A DNA stretch of 64,000 nt from Gammaproteobacteria bacterium (GCA_028293725.1 JAQGOE010000048.1:1-64000); one strand, 5' to 3'. Positions 28,119-36,102 are shown, counted from the stretch's first letter. The notes: a model not told the origin generated them from the sequence alone. Translations and numbers: made by a program.

Positions 28119-28562
28119 ATGCCTATTACGAAGACCACTGAATTTGCCAAGTCCGGCAGTGTCCGCGGCGACTGGTTCGTAGTCGACGCCAGCGACAAGA
28201 CGCTGGGACGCCTCGCCACACAGATTGCCCACCGTTTGAGGGGTAAGCACAAGGCTATTTACAGCCCGCACGTGGACATGGGCGATCACATCGTCGTGCT
28301 GAACGCCGAGAAGATCCATGTCACGGGGCGCAAGCTCACCGACAAGATCTACTACCATCACACTGGCTACATCGGCGGCATCAAGTCGATCGCGCTGGAG
28401 AAGCTCCTCAAGGAGCATCCCGAGCGTGTGATCGAGATCGCGGTGAAGGGCATGCTGCCGAAGAACACTCTCGGCCGAAGCATGTTCCGCAAGCTCCATG
28501 TGTTCGCGGGTGCCGAGCACCCCCACCAAGCGCAGCAGCCGCAGCCGCTCGAGATTCAGTAA
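28119..28562 (+). CDS. rplM: 50S ribosomal protein L13
   Basis: Large-subunit protein uL13, 147 residues. Diagnostic stretches are [52 protein letters not shown] and [22 protein letters not shown] 28119 has no Shine-Dalgarno sequence; the frame is open further upstream into the promoter, which rules those codons out. It is followed 12 bp later by rpsI, the universal pairing. Confidence 0.97.
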   Translation: MPITKTTEFAKSGSVRGDWFVVDASDKTLGRLATQIAHRLRGKHKAIYSPHVDMGDHIVVLNAEKIHVTGRKLTDKIYYHHTGYIGGIKSIALEKLLKEHPERVIEIAVKGMLPKNTLGRSMFRKLHVFAGAEHPHQAQQPQPLEIQ

Positions 28563-28574
28563 GGATCCTTATTC

Positions 28575-28991
28575 ATGCCAGCAGCAGTCTCTCATCGTCA
28601 GGTCGTCGACCGCCAATACGGCACCGGCCGCCGCAAAACCGCCACGGCCCGTGTGTACATGCAGGCGGGCACCGGAAAAATCACCGTCAACGAGCGCTCG
28701 CTCGATGAGTTCTTCGGCCGCGAGACCGGCCGCATGATCGTGCGCCAGCCGCTCGAGGCAGTGCAGCTCATGGGCAAGTTCGACATCAAAGTGCGAGTCG
28801 ACGGCGGTGGCATCACCGGCCAGGCCGGCGCGATCCGCCACGGCATCACTCGTGCCCTGATGGAGTACGACGAGAGCCTGCGCAAGACGTTGCGCGATGC
28901 CGGCTTCGTGACGCGCGACGCGCGCGAGGTCGAGCGCAAGAAGGTCGGGCGCCGCAAAGCCCGCCGCGGTCCTCAGTACTCGAAGCGGTAA
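28575..28991 (+). CDS. rpsI: 30S ribosomal protein S9
   Basis: Small-subunit protein uS9, 138 residues, with [20 protein letters not shown] and the invariant basic C-terminus [10 protein letters not shown], whose last residues reach the P-site tRNA. AAGGA lies upstream of ATG 28575. An eight-residue N-terminal extension (MPAAVSHR) precedes the conserved core. Confidence 0.98.
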   Translation: MPAAVSHRQVVDRQYGTGRRKTATARVYMQAGTGKITVNERSLDEFFGRETGRMIVRQPLEAVQLMGKFDIKVRVDGGGITGQAGAIRHGITRALMEYDESLRKTLRDAGFVTRDAREVERKKVGRRKARRGPQYSKR

Positions 28992-29146
28992 GTTTGCAGG
29001 CCGGCCGGCTGCGGTTATTCTCCGCACCGGCCGGTCGCTTCGTGGGTGGCACCGCCGGCAAAAACCACGCTTTTTGCCGGCCGCTGAACAGAGGCACGGA
29101 GATGATCCGCGAAAACCGCCGCAGGCGAGTTTTCGCCAATAAATGA

Positions 29147-29220
29147 TGGGGGATCGTCTAGTGGTAGGACAACGGACTCTGACTCCGTTTACCTAGGTTC
29201 GAATCCTAGTCCCCCAGCCA
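29147..29220 (+). tRNA. tRNA-Gln (anticodon CUG)
   Basis: A 74-nt cloverleaf with encoded CCA. The acceptor stem is TGGGGGA/TCCCCCA, the anticodon loop CTCTGAC gives anticodon CTG (reads CAG), and the T arm is CTAGG-TTCGAAT-CCTAG. The discriminator base is G followed by CCA. A strong terminator begins nine bases later. It lies 155 bp after rpsI and may have its own promoter. Confidence 0.97.
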
Positions 29221-29228
29221 AACGTAAA

Positions 29229-29252
29229 AGGCCCGCCTCATGGCGGGCCTTT
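29229..29252 (+). terminator. Intrinsic terminator after tRNA-Gln
   Basis: Perfect 9-bp GC-rich stem AGGCCCGCC (29229-29237) / GGCGGGCCT (29242-29250) with a four-base loop TCAT, flanked by an A-run before and TT plus a T-rich stretch after. Confidence 0.85.
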
Positions 29253-29386
29253 CGCGTTTCTGGGGTGGGGTTGAGAGTGGGAATCCAATGGCCGGCCCCA
29301 TGGCGGGCCTGTCGCGTTGCCGCCGGTTGGGTGAGGTGTGGGAATCCGAGGGCCGGCGCCCATGGCGGCCTTGTGTGTTTCCGCCC
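29241..29386 (+). repeat. Tandem ~60-bp repeat (2.4 copies) beginning in the tRNA terminator
   Basis: Copy 1 at 29241-29300, copy 2 at 29301-29362 and a partial third from 29363 to about 29386. Each begins with TGGCGGGCCT or a close variant and contains GTGGGAATCC and GGCCGGC near the end. The right half of the terminator stem is thus copied two more times. The repeat is open in frame 29240-29566, but its peptide resembles no protein and has no ribosome site. Confidence 0.75.
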
Positions 29387-29489
29387 GGTCAGTCGTGTCG
29401 GGTGGCTGTGACCGTCAGCGTGTTAGGTGTTGGTTTGTCGCACACGGCAGGTTGTCTCACGCGTGCCGGCGCGGCTTTTATCCCGCCTC

Positions 29490-30164
29490 TTACACCACTT
29501 CGACTCCGCTATTCGTTGCGATCAGCAACACGTCGGCGGGACGGTTTGCGAACAGACCAACAGTGACCACGCCCGCCAACTGATTCAGCTGTTGCTCGAG
29601 GGCGGGTGGGTCGGTGATGGAGAGATCGTGCACGTCGAGGATGTGGTTGCCGTTGTCCGTGACACATCCCTCGCGCCATACCGGACGACCACCGAATGCG
29701 ACGAGCTCGCGCGCGACGAGTGAGCGCGCCATCGGGATGACCTCGATGGGGAGTGGGAACTTACCCAGGCGGGTCACGACCTTCCCGTCGTCGACGATGC
29801 AGATGAACCGCGACGCAGCGGCGGTGACGATCTTCTCGCGAGTGAGTGCTGCACCACCGCCCTTGATGAGATGACGGGAGCGGGTCGCCTCATCGGCACC
29901 ATCGATATAGAACTGCAGGTTGTCGACGTCGTTCAGGTCGAGGACCTTGATACCGATCGCCTGAAGGCGCGTCGTCGTCGCGTTGGAGCTCGAGACGGCG
30001 GCTCCGATGCGCTCATGGACGCTGGCGAGCACATCGATGAAGCAGTTCACGGTAGAGCCAGTGCCCACGCCGATGATGGCCCCCTGCTCGAGACCGCGAT
30101 CGAGAAGATAAGCGAGAGCCGCCTGCGCCACGCGCTGCTTCTTTGCGTCACTTTCCGCAGACAT
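29490..30164 (-). CDS. rpiA: Ribose-5-phosphate isomerase A
   Basis: Interconverts ribose-5-phosphate and ribulose-5-phosphate; with rpe it serves the non-oxidative pentose phosphate pathway. The 224-residue protein has the phosphate loop [41 protein letters not shown] (active-site Asp, Lys and Glu) and [23 protein letters not shown] is 5 nt before ATG 30164. The palindrome TTAACGTTAA at 30218-30227 lies in the upstream region. Confidence 0.96.
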   Translation of the reverse strand: MSAESDAKKQRVAQAALAYLLDRGLEQGAIIGVGTGSTVNCFIDVLASVHERIGAAVSSSNATTTRLQAIGIKVLDLNDVDNLQFYIDGADEATRSRHLIKGGGAALTREKIVTAAASRFICIVDDGKVVTRLGKFPLPIEVIPMARSLVARELVAFGGRPVWREGCVTDNGNHILDVHDLSITDPPALEQQLNQLAGVVTVGLFANRPADVLLIATNSGVEVV

Positions 30165-30376
30165 CGTTCACCTCACACATGAGTATCGAGCGAGCAGGCG
30201 CGCTGGAAGGGCGACCGTTAACGTTAATAACGCGTGTTCGACTGGAAAACTAGCGCTAAAACGCGCCGAGGGAAACTGCGAAGGGGCTCATCGATGTGGG
30301 TCGTGCCGCGGTGGGTGTGGGGTCACTGCCGCGTGACGAGTCGTGCCTACTGAAAAAAATACCGACCTGCAGAAAC

Positions 30377-30406
30377 GACTGTGCCCGCTTTTCGGCGGGC
30401 ACAGTC
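30377..30406 (-). terminator. Hairpin terminator between the Lys-rich peptide gene and rpiA
   Basis: Perfect 12-bp stem GACTGTGCCCGC (30377-30388) / GCGGGCACAGTC (30395-30406) with a 6-nt loop. A second inverted repeat, ACTTGGG (30417-30423) / CCCAAGT (30440-30446), lies just before it on the minus strand. On the minus strand the stem is followed by GTTTCTGC, a weak U-tract. Confidence 0.65.
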
Positions 30407-30451
30407 TCTGCGATTCACTTGGGAGGCGCTTGCGCGGCCCCCAAGTCAGGC

Positions 30452-30502
30452 CTACTTCTTCTTCGCAGCTTTCTTCTTAGCCTTCTTTTTCGCTTTCGCC
30501 AT
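30452..30502 (-). CDS. Candidate 16-residue lysine-rich peptide
   Basis: Reading frame MAKAKKKAKKKAAKKK (10 of 16 residues are Lys) with a good ribosome site GGAGAG about 7 nt before ATG 30502. It is followed by two strong hairpins, so it looks like a complete small transcription unit. The composition resembles the tail of histone-H1-like or nucleoid proteins; an RNA- or DNA-binding role is only a guess. The frame is open upstream to 30646, but those residues look like read-through. Confidence 0.55.
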   Translation of the reverse strand: MAKAKKKAKKKAAKKK

Positions 30503-30687
30503 GTTGGCTCTCCAGGTTAACGGGTTAGTCCGAGGTCGGAGTATATACACGCGAAACAAAATTACAAGCAAGCGTGCGCGCAACTGTGACAAGTGTGATA
30601 GGCGTTCGCATCGCGCGAAGGTGTGCGAAGGGACCCCGCGGTGCATGCGTGAGGCGTGCGCTCATGGTGTCGATACCACCCGCTGCA

Positions 30688-31152
30688 TCACTCGATCGAG
30701 AGAATGAATTTCCATTCCGCGGGTTCCAGCGGCGTGATGGAGAGTCGGTTGCCCTTACGCAGCAGAACCATGTTTTTAAGCTCTTTCGTCGCATGTTTGC
30801 GCAGCTCCTCGAGCGTGATGACGTGCGCGAGACGGCGCTCGAGTTGCACATCGACCATGAACCAACGCGGCTCGGCGGGGACGCTGTCCGGGTCGTAGTG
30901 ATGATGCTTGCGATCGAAGGCGGTGGGGTCGGGATACCCTTCCTTCACTATATTCATGATGGCGACGATTCCCGGTACGTCGGTGCTCGAATAGTAGAGA
31001 AAGGCCAGGTCACCCTTCTTCATATCGTCCCGAAGCATGTTGCGCGCTTGGTAATTGCGCACTCCGTCCCAGGCAGTGGTGTGACGCTTGGCACGCTCGA
31101 GGTCCTCGACGCTGAACGAGGTGGGTTCGGTTTTCATCAGCCAATAGCGCAT
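30688..31152 (-). CDS. EVE-domain protein
   Basis: A 154-residue protein of the EVE (PUA-like) fold, thought to bind modified nucleic-acid bases. It starts MRYWLMKTEPTSFSVEDL and contains TAWDGVRNYQARNMLRDDMKKGDLAFLYYS and MVLLRKGNRLSITPLEPAEW, the classic family sequence. Its ATG at 31152 overlaps the end of the 5-FCL gene by 16 bases, so the two are coupled. GGA and TGAA motifs upstream give a modest ribosome site. Confidence 0.93.
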   Translation of the reverse strand: MRYWLMKTEPTSFSVEDLERAKRHTTAWDGVRNYQARNMLRDDMKKGDLAFLYYSSTDVPGIVAIMNIVKEGYPDPTAFDRKHHHYDPDSVPAEPRWFMVDVQLERRLAHVITLEELRKHATKELKNMVLLRKGNRLSITPLEPAEWKFILSIE

Positions 31153-31742
31153 TTCACGATCCTTTCTTCGGTAACCACCGCATCGAGTCTTACGTCGTGA
31201 GCGGCGGCAGTGAGGCCTTCGACTTGCTGAAACGCATACGCAATACCGATCAGGCGTGGTGCATGCCACGCGGCTCGCCACCTTCGGAACGCGAATGCGC
31301 GATCGTAGTAACCACCACCCATGCCGAGGCGAACGCCGCATGCATCGAAGCCGACGAGGGGAAGGAACACGACATCGAGCCAGCGTGCGCCGATTACCCG
31401 GAAGCTTTCGGGCTCGTGTATCCCGAGACGATTGCGTCGCTGACGCCCTGTCAGCTCCACAAAGCGCATCTTGCGTCCCAGTGAATGCCGGTCGATGCGT
31501 GGCACGTAGATGTGGCAACCGCGACGGCGGGCGAGCTCGATGAGAGGCACCGTGTCGAGTTCGGAAGGCAGCGCTGCGTATACGGCAATGCGCCACCCGG
31601 CCTGCAAGTGGAGATAGCGATCGGCGTTGCGGGCAACGAGTTGGGCAATGCGGGCGCGTTCACTGGCAGAGACGCTGCGGCGTCGCGCCCGCAATGTTTT
31701 CCGCAATGCCTTACGGTCGGTTACGGGTATCGCTTCAGTCAT
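31137..31742 (-). CDS. fau: 5-formyltetrahydrofolate cyclo-ligase
   Basis: Converts 5-formyl-THF to 5,10-methenyl-THF with ATP. The 201-residue protein has KALRKTLRARRRSVS at the start, YAALPSELDTVPLI, PLVGFDACGVRLGMGGGYYDRAF (the signature glycine loop) and the C-terminal DVRLDAVVTEE. Lying downstream of zapA and 6S RNA is the classical gammaproteobacterial arrangement (zapA-ssrS-ygfA). The folate-salvage role fits the nearby glycine-cleavage operon, though they are not adjacent. Confidence 0.95.
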   Translation of the reverse strand: MTEAIPVTDRKALRKTLRARRRSVSASERARIAQLVARNADRYLHLQAGWRIAVYAALPSELDTVPLIELARRRGCHIYVPRIDRHSLGRKMRFVELTGRQRRNRLGIHEPESFRVIGARWLDVVFLPLVGFDACGVRLGMGGGYYDRAFAFRRWRAAWHAPRLIGIAYAFQQVEGLTAAAHDVRLDAVVTEERIVKCAIG

Positions 31743-31771
31743 GAGGTTGGCGCCCCGAAAGCGGCGCAGCG

Positions 31772-31883
31772 CTGGTTAGTCATGACGCTGAGGGCTTGCC
31801 TCGCGACCGAAGGCCACGCCTTTCCTGGCCGCCGTACGAAGACGCTGCCCTGGTTAGTCGTGACGCGGAGGGCTTGCCTCGCG
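31772..31883 (-). repeat. Direct repeat between 6S RNA and fau
   Basis: Two 34-bp copies (31772-31805 and 31850-31883) differ at two positions, with 44 bp between them. The surrounding bases (GGCGTGG..TTCGGT on the minus strand) are also partly repeated, giving a ~75-80 bp tandem unit present about twice. It lies in the leader between ssrS and fau. One frame is open across both copies, but the peptide is not recognisable. Confidence 0.8.
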
Positions 31884-31951
31884 GGCTGAGGCGCCCCCAC
31901 CGAAACCCACGCCTTTCGGTCGTCGCCCAACGAAGAGGTGGCGTGGGTTCC

Positions 31952-31979
31952 GCAGAAAGCGCCGTAGGCGTCTTTCTGC
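31952..31979 (-). terminator. Hairpin 3' of 6S RNA
   Basis: GCAGAAAG (31952-31959) pairs with CTTTCTGC (31972-31979), and an inner GCC/GGC also pairs. It lies 12 bases past the inferred 6S RNA 3' end. No T-run follows, so it may be a processing signal rather than a terminator. Confidence 0.4.
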
Positions 31980-31990
31980 CAATGAAGAAG

Positions 31991-32185
31991 AAGCGTCACC
32001 CGCAGATGCCGGTGCGAACCGTTGCTCTCGAACCAGAGCAACAAGTGGGACGAGCTGCGACAGGTAAGGCTTTCCGCTCAAGGCACGGACTTGCACAATG
32101 CTGCCTGCAACCCATTGTCCCTGGGTAGTACAAACTAGGGTCCGAGGTAACCCGGAACGCTTGTCGAACACCGCAGGCGACGCCG
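31991..32185 (-). ncRNA. ssrS: 6S RNA
   Basis: Global RNA polymerase (sigma-70) regulator of stationary phase. Located between zapA and fau, where gammaproteobacteria carry ssrS. On the minus strand the 5' side GCGTCGCCTGCGG (from 32183) pairs with the 3' side CTGCGGGTGACGC (ending 31993), giving a terminal stem of about 15 pairs. Just inside are the conserved GTGTTCGACAAGCG near the 5' end and GGTTCGAGAGCAACGG then GCACCGGCATCTGCGG near the 3' end. The length, about 190 nt, is right. Ends are estimated from pairing. TAAAGT at 32192-32197 could be its -10 box. Confidence 0.88.
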
Positions 32186-32271
32186 GGAGTCACTTTACAC
32201 GAACCCCGGACGGTGCGCAGGACCCTTCCCCGATGAGTGGAAGACGCGACTTTCGCGCCACTACACCCAAC

Positions 32272-32598
32272 CTAGAGTTCGAGTTGCTGGCCCCTCTCGA
32301 TGGCGCCTTCAACGCGCTCGCGCAGGGCGCGGACCCGGCCACTGGCGTCACTTTCGAGCTTCTCCAGCTTCGCATCGTGGTTCTTCAGTCGCAGCAATTC
32401 GTTGGCGAGGTTGAGCGCCACCATGACCGCGATCCGGTCGAGACCCACGACCTTGCCGCTGTCACGGATCTCGCGCATGCGGTTGTTCAGGAATTCAGCG
32501 GTGTCCAGGAGCGCGGTGCGTTCCTCATACGGACAGGCGATGACGTATTCCTTCTCCATGATCCTGACGCTGACTCTTGCTTGCTCTTGCATGCTCAT
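32272..32598 (-). CDS. zapA: Cell division protein ZapA
   Basis: FtsZ-bundling protein that stabilises the Z ring. The 108-residue product has the N-terminal globular domain (VSVRIMEKEYVIACPYEERTALLDTAEFL, MREIRDSGKVVGLDRIAVMVALNLANELL) and a C-terminal coiled coil (KNHDAKLEKLESDASGRVRALRERVE). It overlaps the ZapB-like gene by four bases (ATGA at 32595-32598). Confidence 0.95.
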   Translation of the reverse strand: MSMQEQARVSVRIMEKEYVIACPYEERTALLDTAEFLNNRMREIRDSGKVVGLDRIAVMVALNLANELLRLKNHDAKLEKLESDASGRVRALRERVEGAIERGQQLEL

Positions 32599-32825
32599 GA
32601 GCCGTGCTCCAGAGTTTTCAAGCGGCCGATCATAGCTTCGACGCGCGTGCGGACCTGTTCGTTCTTCTGAAGGAGCGAGGCACGCTCGCCGGCCAGCGAC
32701 TCGTGTCGTTGGCGCAACGCGCGATTCTCTTCCTTCAGATGTTCCACGGTCGCGACCAGTTCTTCGATGCGCTTTGCGAGTCGCATCAGCTCGAGATCGA
32801 GCTGTGTTTTTGTGGTGTCGCTCAT
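32595..32825 (-). CDS. ZapB-like coiled-coil protein (TIGR02449 type)
   Basis: A 76-residue, fully coiled-coil protein from ATG 32825: LELMRLAKRIEELVATVEHLKEENRALRQRHESL. Small proteins of this kind precede zapA in many gammaproteobacteria and are thought to act in cell division, like ZapB. No Shine-Dalgarno precedes the ATG, and the promoter at 32832-32860 would start transcription on it, so translation is probably leaderless. Confidence 0.85.
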   Translation of the reverse strand: MSDTTKTQLDLELMRLAKRIEELVATVEHLKEENRALRQRHESLAGERASLLQKNEQVRTRVEAMIGRLKTLEHGS

Positions 32826-32831
32826 GTCGGG

Positions 32832-32860
32832 ACTATAGAGAGGCTCGCGCATCGGTGCAA
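32832..32860 (-). promoter_or_regulatory. Promoter for zapB-like, zapA and downstream genes
   Basis: On the minus strand: -35 TTGCAC (32855-32860), 17-bp spacer, -10 TATAGT (32832-32837). Initiation would fall at about 32825, exactly the A of the zapB-like start codon. Confidence 0.75.
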
Positions 32861-32882
32861 ATCAACGTACGGCCTCTTCAGG

Positions 32883-32888
32883 CATAAT
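32883..32888 (+). promoter_or_regulatory. -10 box for ygfB-pepP-ubiH-ubiI
   Basis: CATAAT eight bases before ATG 32897; initiation would leave zero to two untranslated bases. The -35 region at 17-bp spacing is weak. Confidence 0.45.
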
Positions 32889-32896
32889 CCCTAGGA

Positions 32897-33454
32897 ATGA
32901 ACCAGCCCAGTTACACGGAGATCCAGCGCGTCCTCACCGACGAGCGTTCTATGACGGACGCGGCGGAGGCGCACGGCACGCTGGCAGGGTGCCTCTGCGC
33001 CGCCATCGGCTATCGGTTCGAGGATTGGTTGCTCGAGATCCTTCCGGAAGGACGCGCACTCCCGCTTGCCACAGCCGCACTTCGCGAGCTGTATCTCGAG
33101 ACCTCCGGCGCACTCGAAGGGTCCGAGATGGAGTTCGAGCTGCTGTTGCCGGAGGACGAAGCATCTCTCGATACACGTACGGTCGCTCTTGCGCAGTGGT
33201 GTCAGGGCTTCCTGTATGGCCTGGGCGGTAGTGCCATTCAGGATGTAGGCCGCTTGCCGGGTGAGGTAGGCGAAATTGTGCGCGACCTCTCGGAAATCAC
33301 GCGTGTCGGCATCGACGGCGACCAGAACTCGGAATCGAACGAGAGCGCCTACGCTGAGCTCGTGGAGTTCGTGCGTGTCGGTGTGCAGCTTGTCTTCGAG
33401 GAGCTCAGTCCGCTACGTGACCAACCCTCCTCCCCGGGCGCGCCGCTTCACTGA
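32897..33454 (+). CDS. ygfB: UPF0149/YgfB-family protein
   Basis: A 185-residue all-helical protein of the YgfB/YecA group. Conserved pieces are EAHGTLAGCLCAAIGYRFEDWL, the LLPEDEASL acidic segment, ALAQWCQGFLYGLGG and the C-terminal SNESAYAELVEFVRVGVQLVFEEL. In Pseudomonas, YgfB modulates beta-lactamase and antibiotic tolerance through transcription effects; whether this holds here is unknown. It leads the ygfB-pepP-ubiH-ubiI series, as in E. coli. Confidence 0.93.
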   Translation: MNQPSYTEIQRVLTDERSMTDAAEAHGTLAGCLCAAIGYRFEDWLLEILPEGRALPLATAALRELYLETSGALEGSEMEFELLLPEDEASLDTRTVALAQWCQGFLYGLGGSAIQDVGRLPGEVGEIVRDLSEITRVGIDGDQNSESNESAYAELVEFVRVGVQLVFEELSPLRDQPSSPGAPLH

Positions 33455-33483
33455 GAGCCTGGCCAACTAAGGATCCGAAACAC

Positions 33484-34791
33484 TTGGCGAAAGACGAGTT
33501 CGCGCGCCGCCGCCGCCAACTGATGCGCCTGATGGGGCGCGACTCCATTGCCATCGTGCCGGCCGCGCCGGTTCGGCAGCGCAATAACGATGTGGACTAT
33601 GCCTATCGTCAGGACAGTGACTTCCACTACCTGACGGGATTCGGTGAGCCCGAATCGGTTGCGGTGCTCATCCCCGGCCGTGAGCACGCGGAATACATCC
33701 TTTTCCTGCGCGATCGTGATCCCAAGCGTGAAGCGTGGAATGGTCGCCGCGCGGGCCCGCAGGGCGCGACGCGCGAATACGGCGCGGATGATGCGTTCCC
33801 TATTACTGACATGGACGAGATCCTGCCGGGGCTCCTCGAAAACCACACGAAGGTGTTCTACGCGATGGGGGTGTATCCGGATTTCGATCAACGGGTCGTC
33901 GGTTGGGTGAACGGCCTGCGCACGCAGTCGAGTCACGGGCGCAATCTCCCCCAGGAGATCGTGGCGCTCAATCACGTGCTGCATGACATGAGGCTCTACA
34001 AGTCGCGTACCGAAGTCGAGCTCATGCGCGAGTCCGCGCGCATCGCCGCGCAGGGTCATGTCCGTGCGATGCGTTTCTGCCGCCCCGGCCGTATGGAGTA
34101 CGAGGTCATGGCGGAGCTCCTCCATGAATTCAGGCGTCATAACGCCGACACGTCCTATCACCCTATCGTAGGGGGCGGCGCGAACAGCTGCATCCTTCAC
34201 TACGGCGAGAATGACCAGCCGCTGAATGACGGCGACCTGCTACTGGTCGATGCCGGATGCGAATACGAGTGCTATGCCTCTGACATAACGCGTACGTATC
34301 CCGTGAACGGGTGCTTCACGCCGGAGCAGCGGGCGGTCTACGAGGTGGTGCTGGAGGCGAATCGCGCCGCTATCGCGCAGGTCCGTCCGGGTAATCACTG
34401 GAACGATCCGCACCTGGCCGCCGTTAAAGTCATTACGCAGGGCCTGGTCAAACTGGGGCTCCTGAAGGGGCGGGCCGCGAAGCTCGAGCGCGATGGCGCT
34501 TACAGGCGGTTCTTCATGCATCGGACGGGTCACTGGTTGGGTATCGATGTTCACGATGTGGGTGACTACAAAATCGGTGACGCGTGGCGCGTGCTCGAGC
34601 CCGGGATGGTGATGACCATCGAGCCCGGCATTTACATTCCGGCGGGTAGCCGCGGCGTGCCTAAGCGTTTTCACAACATCGGCATCCGCATCGAGGACGA
34701 CGTGGTGGTGACGAAGACGGGGGCGGAAGTGCTCACCTCTGGCGCGCCGAAGGGTGTCGACGAGATTGAAGCTCTCATGGCGGCGGGCTGA
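33484..34791 (+). CDS. pepP: Xaa-Pro aminopeptidase (aminopeptidase P)
   Basis: Removes the N-terminal residue from peptides with proline second. The 435-residue product has an N-terminal creatinase-like domain (DYAYRQDSDFHYLTGF) and a pita-bread catalytic domain. Dinuclear metal ligands are seen in LLVDAGCEYECYASDITRTYP (two Asp), HRTGHWLGIDVHDVG (His), MTIEPGIYI (Glu) and GIRIEDDVVVT (Glu). The start is TTG 33484 with AAGGA 10 nt upstream. It ends six bases before ubiH. Confidence 0.96.
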   Translation: MAKDEFARRRRQLMRLMGRDSIAIVPAAPVRQRNNDVDYAYRQDSDFHYLTGFGEPESVAVLIPGREHAEYILFLRDRDPKREAWNGRRAGPQGATREYGADDAFPITDMDEILPGLLENHTKVFYAMGVYPDFDQRVVGWVNGLRTQSSHGRNLPQEIVALNHVLHDMRLYKSRTEVELMRESARIAAQGHVRAMRFCRPGRMEYEVMAELLHEFRRHNADTSYHPIVGGGANSCILHYGENDQPLNDGDLLLVDAGCEYECYASDITRTYPVNGCFTPEQRAVYEVVLEANRAAIAQVRPGNHWNDPHLAAVKVITQGLVKLGLLKGRAAKLERDGAYRRFFMHRTGHWLGIDVHDVGDYKIGDAWRVLEPGMVMTIEPGIYIPAGSRGVPKRFHNIGIRIEDDVVVTKTGAEVLTSGAPKGVDEIEALMAAG

Positions 34792-34797
34792 GCCGCG

Positions 34798-36078
34798 ATG
34801 AAAGTCGACGTCGCGATTGTCGGTGGAGGGATGGTTGGCGCGAGTCTCGCGCTTGCGCTGCGAGGACTTGGTGTCGACGTAGTGCTCGTCGAGGGTGTCG
34901 CGCCTGGCTCTGGTGCGCAGCCGAGCTTTGACGATCGCACGACCGCGTTGGGCAACGCCAGCCGCCGCATCTTCGAGAGCCTCGGTATATGGGGAGACAT
35001 CGCGCCTCAGGCTGCGGGCATCCGTACGATCCATGTTTCGGACGCCGGTCGATTCGGGTTCGCGCGGCTGCGGGCCGAGGAGCAGGGAATCGATGCGTTC
35101 GGATACGTGGTGGCCAACAGGGTTATCGGGACGGCGCTGTGGGGGCGGTTGTCAGCGTTGTCTTCAGAGGGAATCGTGGTGCGCGTCCCGGCGACGGCTG
35201 AGGACATTGAGGTGTCGGGGGACGGGGCTGCGTTTACGTTGGTTGGTGGCGCCGAGGCTGAGCGCGTGGAGGCACGCCTTCTTGTGGCGGCTGACGGCGC
35301 TCACTCCGCCGTTCGCGCCGCTGCAGCGATCGAAGCCGACGTAGAGGACTACGATCAAGTCGCGATTGTTGCCAACGTTGGGGCCGATCGTCCTCACGAT
35401 GGCACTGCCTATGAGAGGTTCACTGCGACCGGACCGCTCGCGGTACTGCCGCTCTACGATGGGAGCTATGGCGTTATCTGGTCTTGCCGGCCGGCGGATG
35501 CGGCTGGTGTTCTGTCTTTGGATGACGGCAGTTATCTACGCGAGTTGCAGGCGCGGTTCGGATGGCGCGCCGGGCGGTTCGTGCGCGTTGGCCGGCGCGT
35601 TTCGTATCCGCTTAAGCTCACCCGCGCGGTGGAAACAACCGCGACTCGCACCGTGTTGATCGGGAACGCCGCGCAGGCGCTGCATCCGGTGGCAGGGCAG
35701 GGGTTCAACCTTGGGTTGAGAGATGCGGCCATGCTTGCAGAGGTAATTGCTAACGCCGAGGGAGGCGACGTGGGTGCGCCCGAGCTGCTGCGTCGTTTCG
35801 CGGAGTGGCGGGCGGCCGATCGGGGGGGTGTTGTCCGCTTCACGGATGGGCTCGTTAAGTTGTTTGGCAGCTCGCTGCCTGGCGCTGGGATATTGCGCAA
35901 CCTTGGATTGCTGATGTTCGACCTGGCTCCGCCGGCGAAGAGCGCTCTTGCGAGGGTAAGCGCCGGGTTTGGTGGGCCTACGCCGCGATTGGCCCGTGGG
36001 TTGCCGCTGCGCGATGCGCCGACGGGGAGCGGGGCTGTGCACGAGCGGTCGTCCGCCGGTAGGAGTGAGCGGCCATGA
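34798..36078 (+). CDS. ubiH: 2-octaprenyl-6-methoxyphenol hydroxylase
   Basis: FAD monooxygenase of ubiquinone biosynthesis, 426 residues. The N-terminal dinucleotide fold is VDVAIVGGGMVGASLALAL, the middle motif is LLVAADGAHSAVRAAA (DG motif), and the second FAD motif is GNAAQALHPVAGQGFNLGLRDAAMLAE. Assignment to UbiH rests on gene order (pepP-ubiH-ubiI); the individual UbiH/F/I paralogues cannot be told apart surely by eye. Its stop abuts the next gene. Confidence 0.9.
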   Translation: MKVDVAIVGGGMVGASLALALRGLGVDVVLVEGVAPGSGAQPSFDDRTTALGNASRRIFESLGIWGDIAPQAAGIRTIHVSDAGRFGFARLRAEEQGIDAFGYVVANRVIGTALWGRLSALSSEGIVVRVPATAEDIEVSGDGAAFTLVGGAEAERVEARLLVAADGAHSAVRAAAAIEADVEDYDQVAIVANVGADRPHDGTAYERFTATGPLAVLPLYDGSYGVIWSCRPADAAGVLSLDDGSYLRELQARFGWRAGRFVRVGRRVSYPLKLTRAVETTATRTVLIGNAAQALHPVAGQGFNLGLRDAAMLAEVIANAEGGDVGAPELLRRFAEWRAADRGGVVRFTDGLVKLFGSSLPGAGILRNLGLLMFDLAPPAKSALARVSAGFGGPTPRLARGLPLRDAPTGSGAVHERSSAGRSERP

Positions 36079-36102
36079 GTGGACGGATCTGCGGGAGCAC
36101 TC

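Noticed and set aside
29240..29566. Repeat-containing plus-strand open frame after tRNA-Gln
   Set aside because: Peptide is just the DNA tandem repeat translated and it overlaps rpiA antisense; no ribosome site.
30218..30227. TTAACGTTAA palindrome upstream of rpiA as an operator
   Set aside because: A 10-bp AT-rich palindrome can arise by chance and no regulator is known for it; noted only within the rpiA entry.
31739..32044. Open frame across the repeat downstream of 6S RNA
   Set aside because: It enters the 6S RNA structure and has no ribosome site or conserved sequence.
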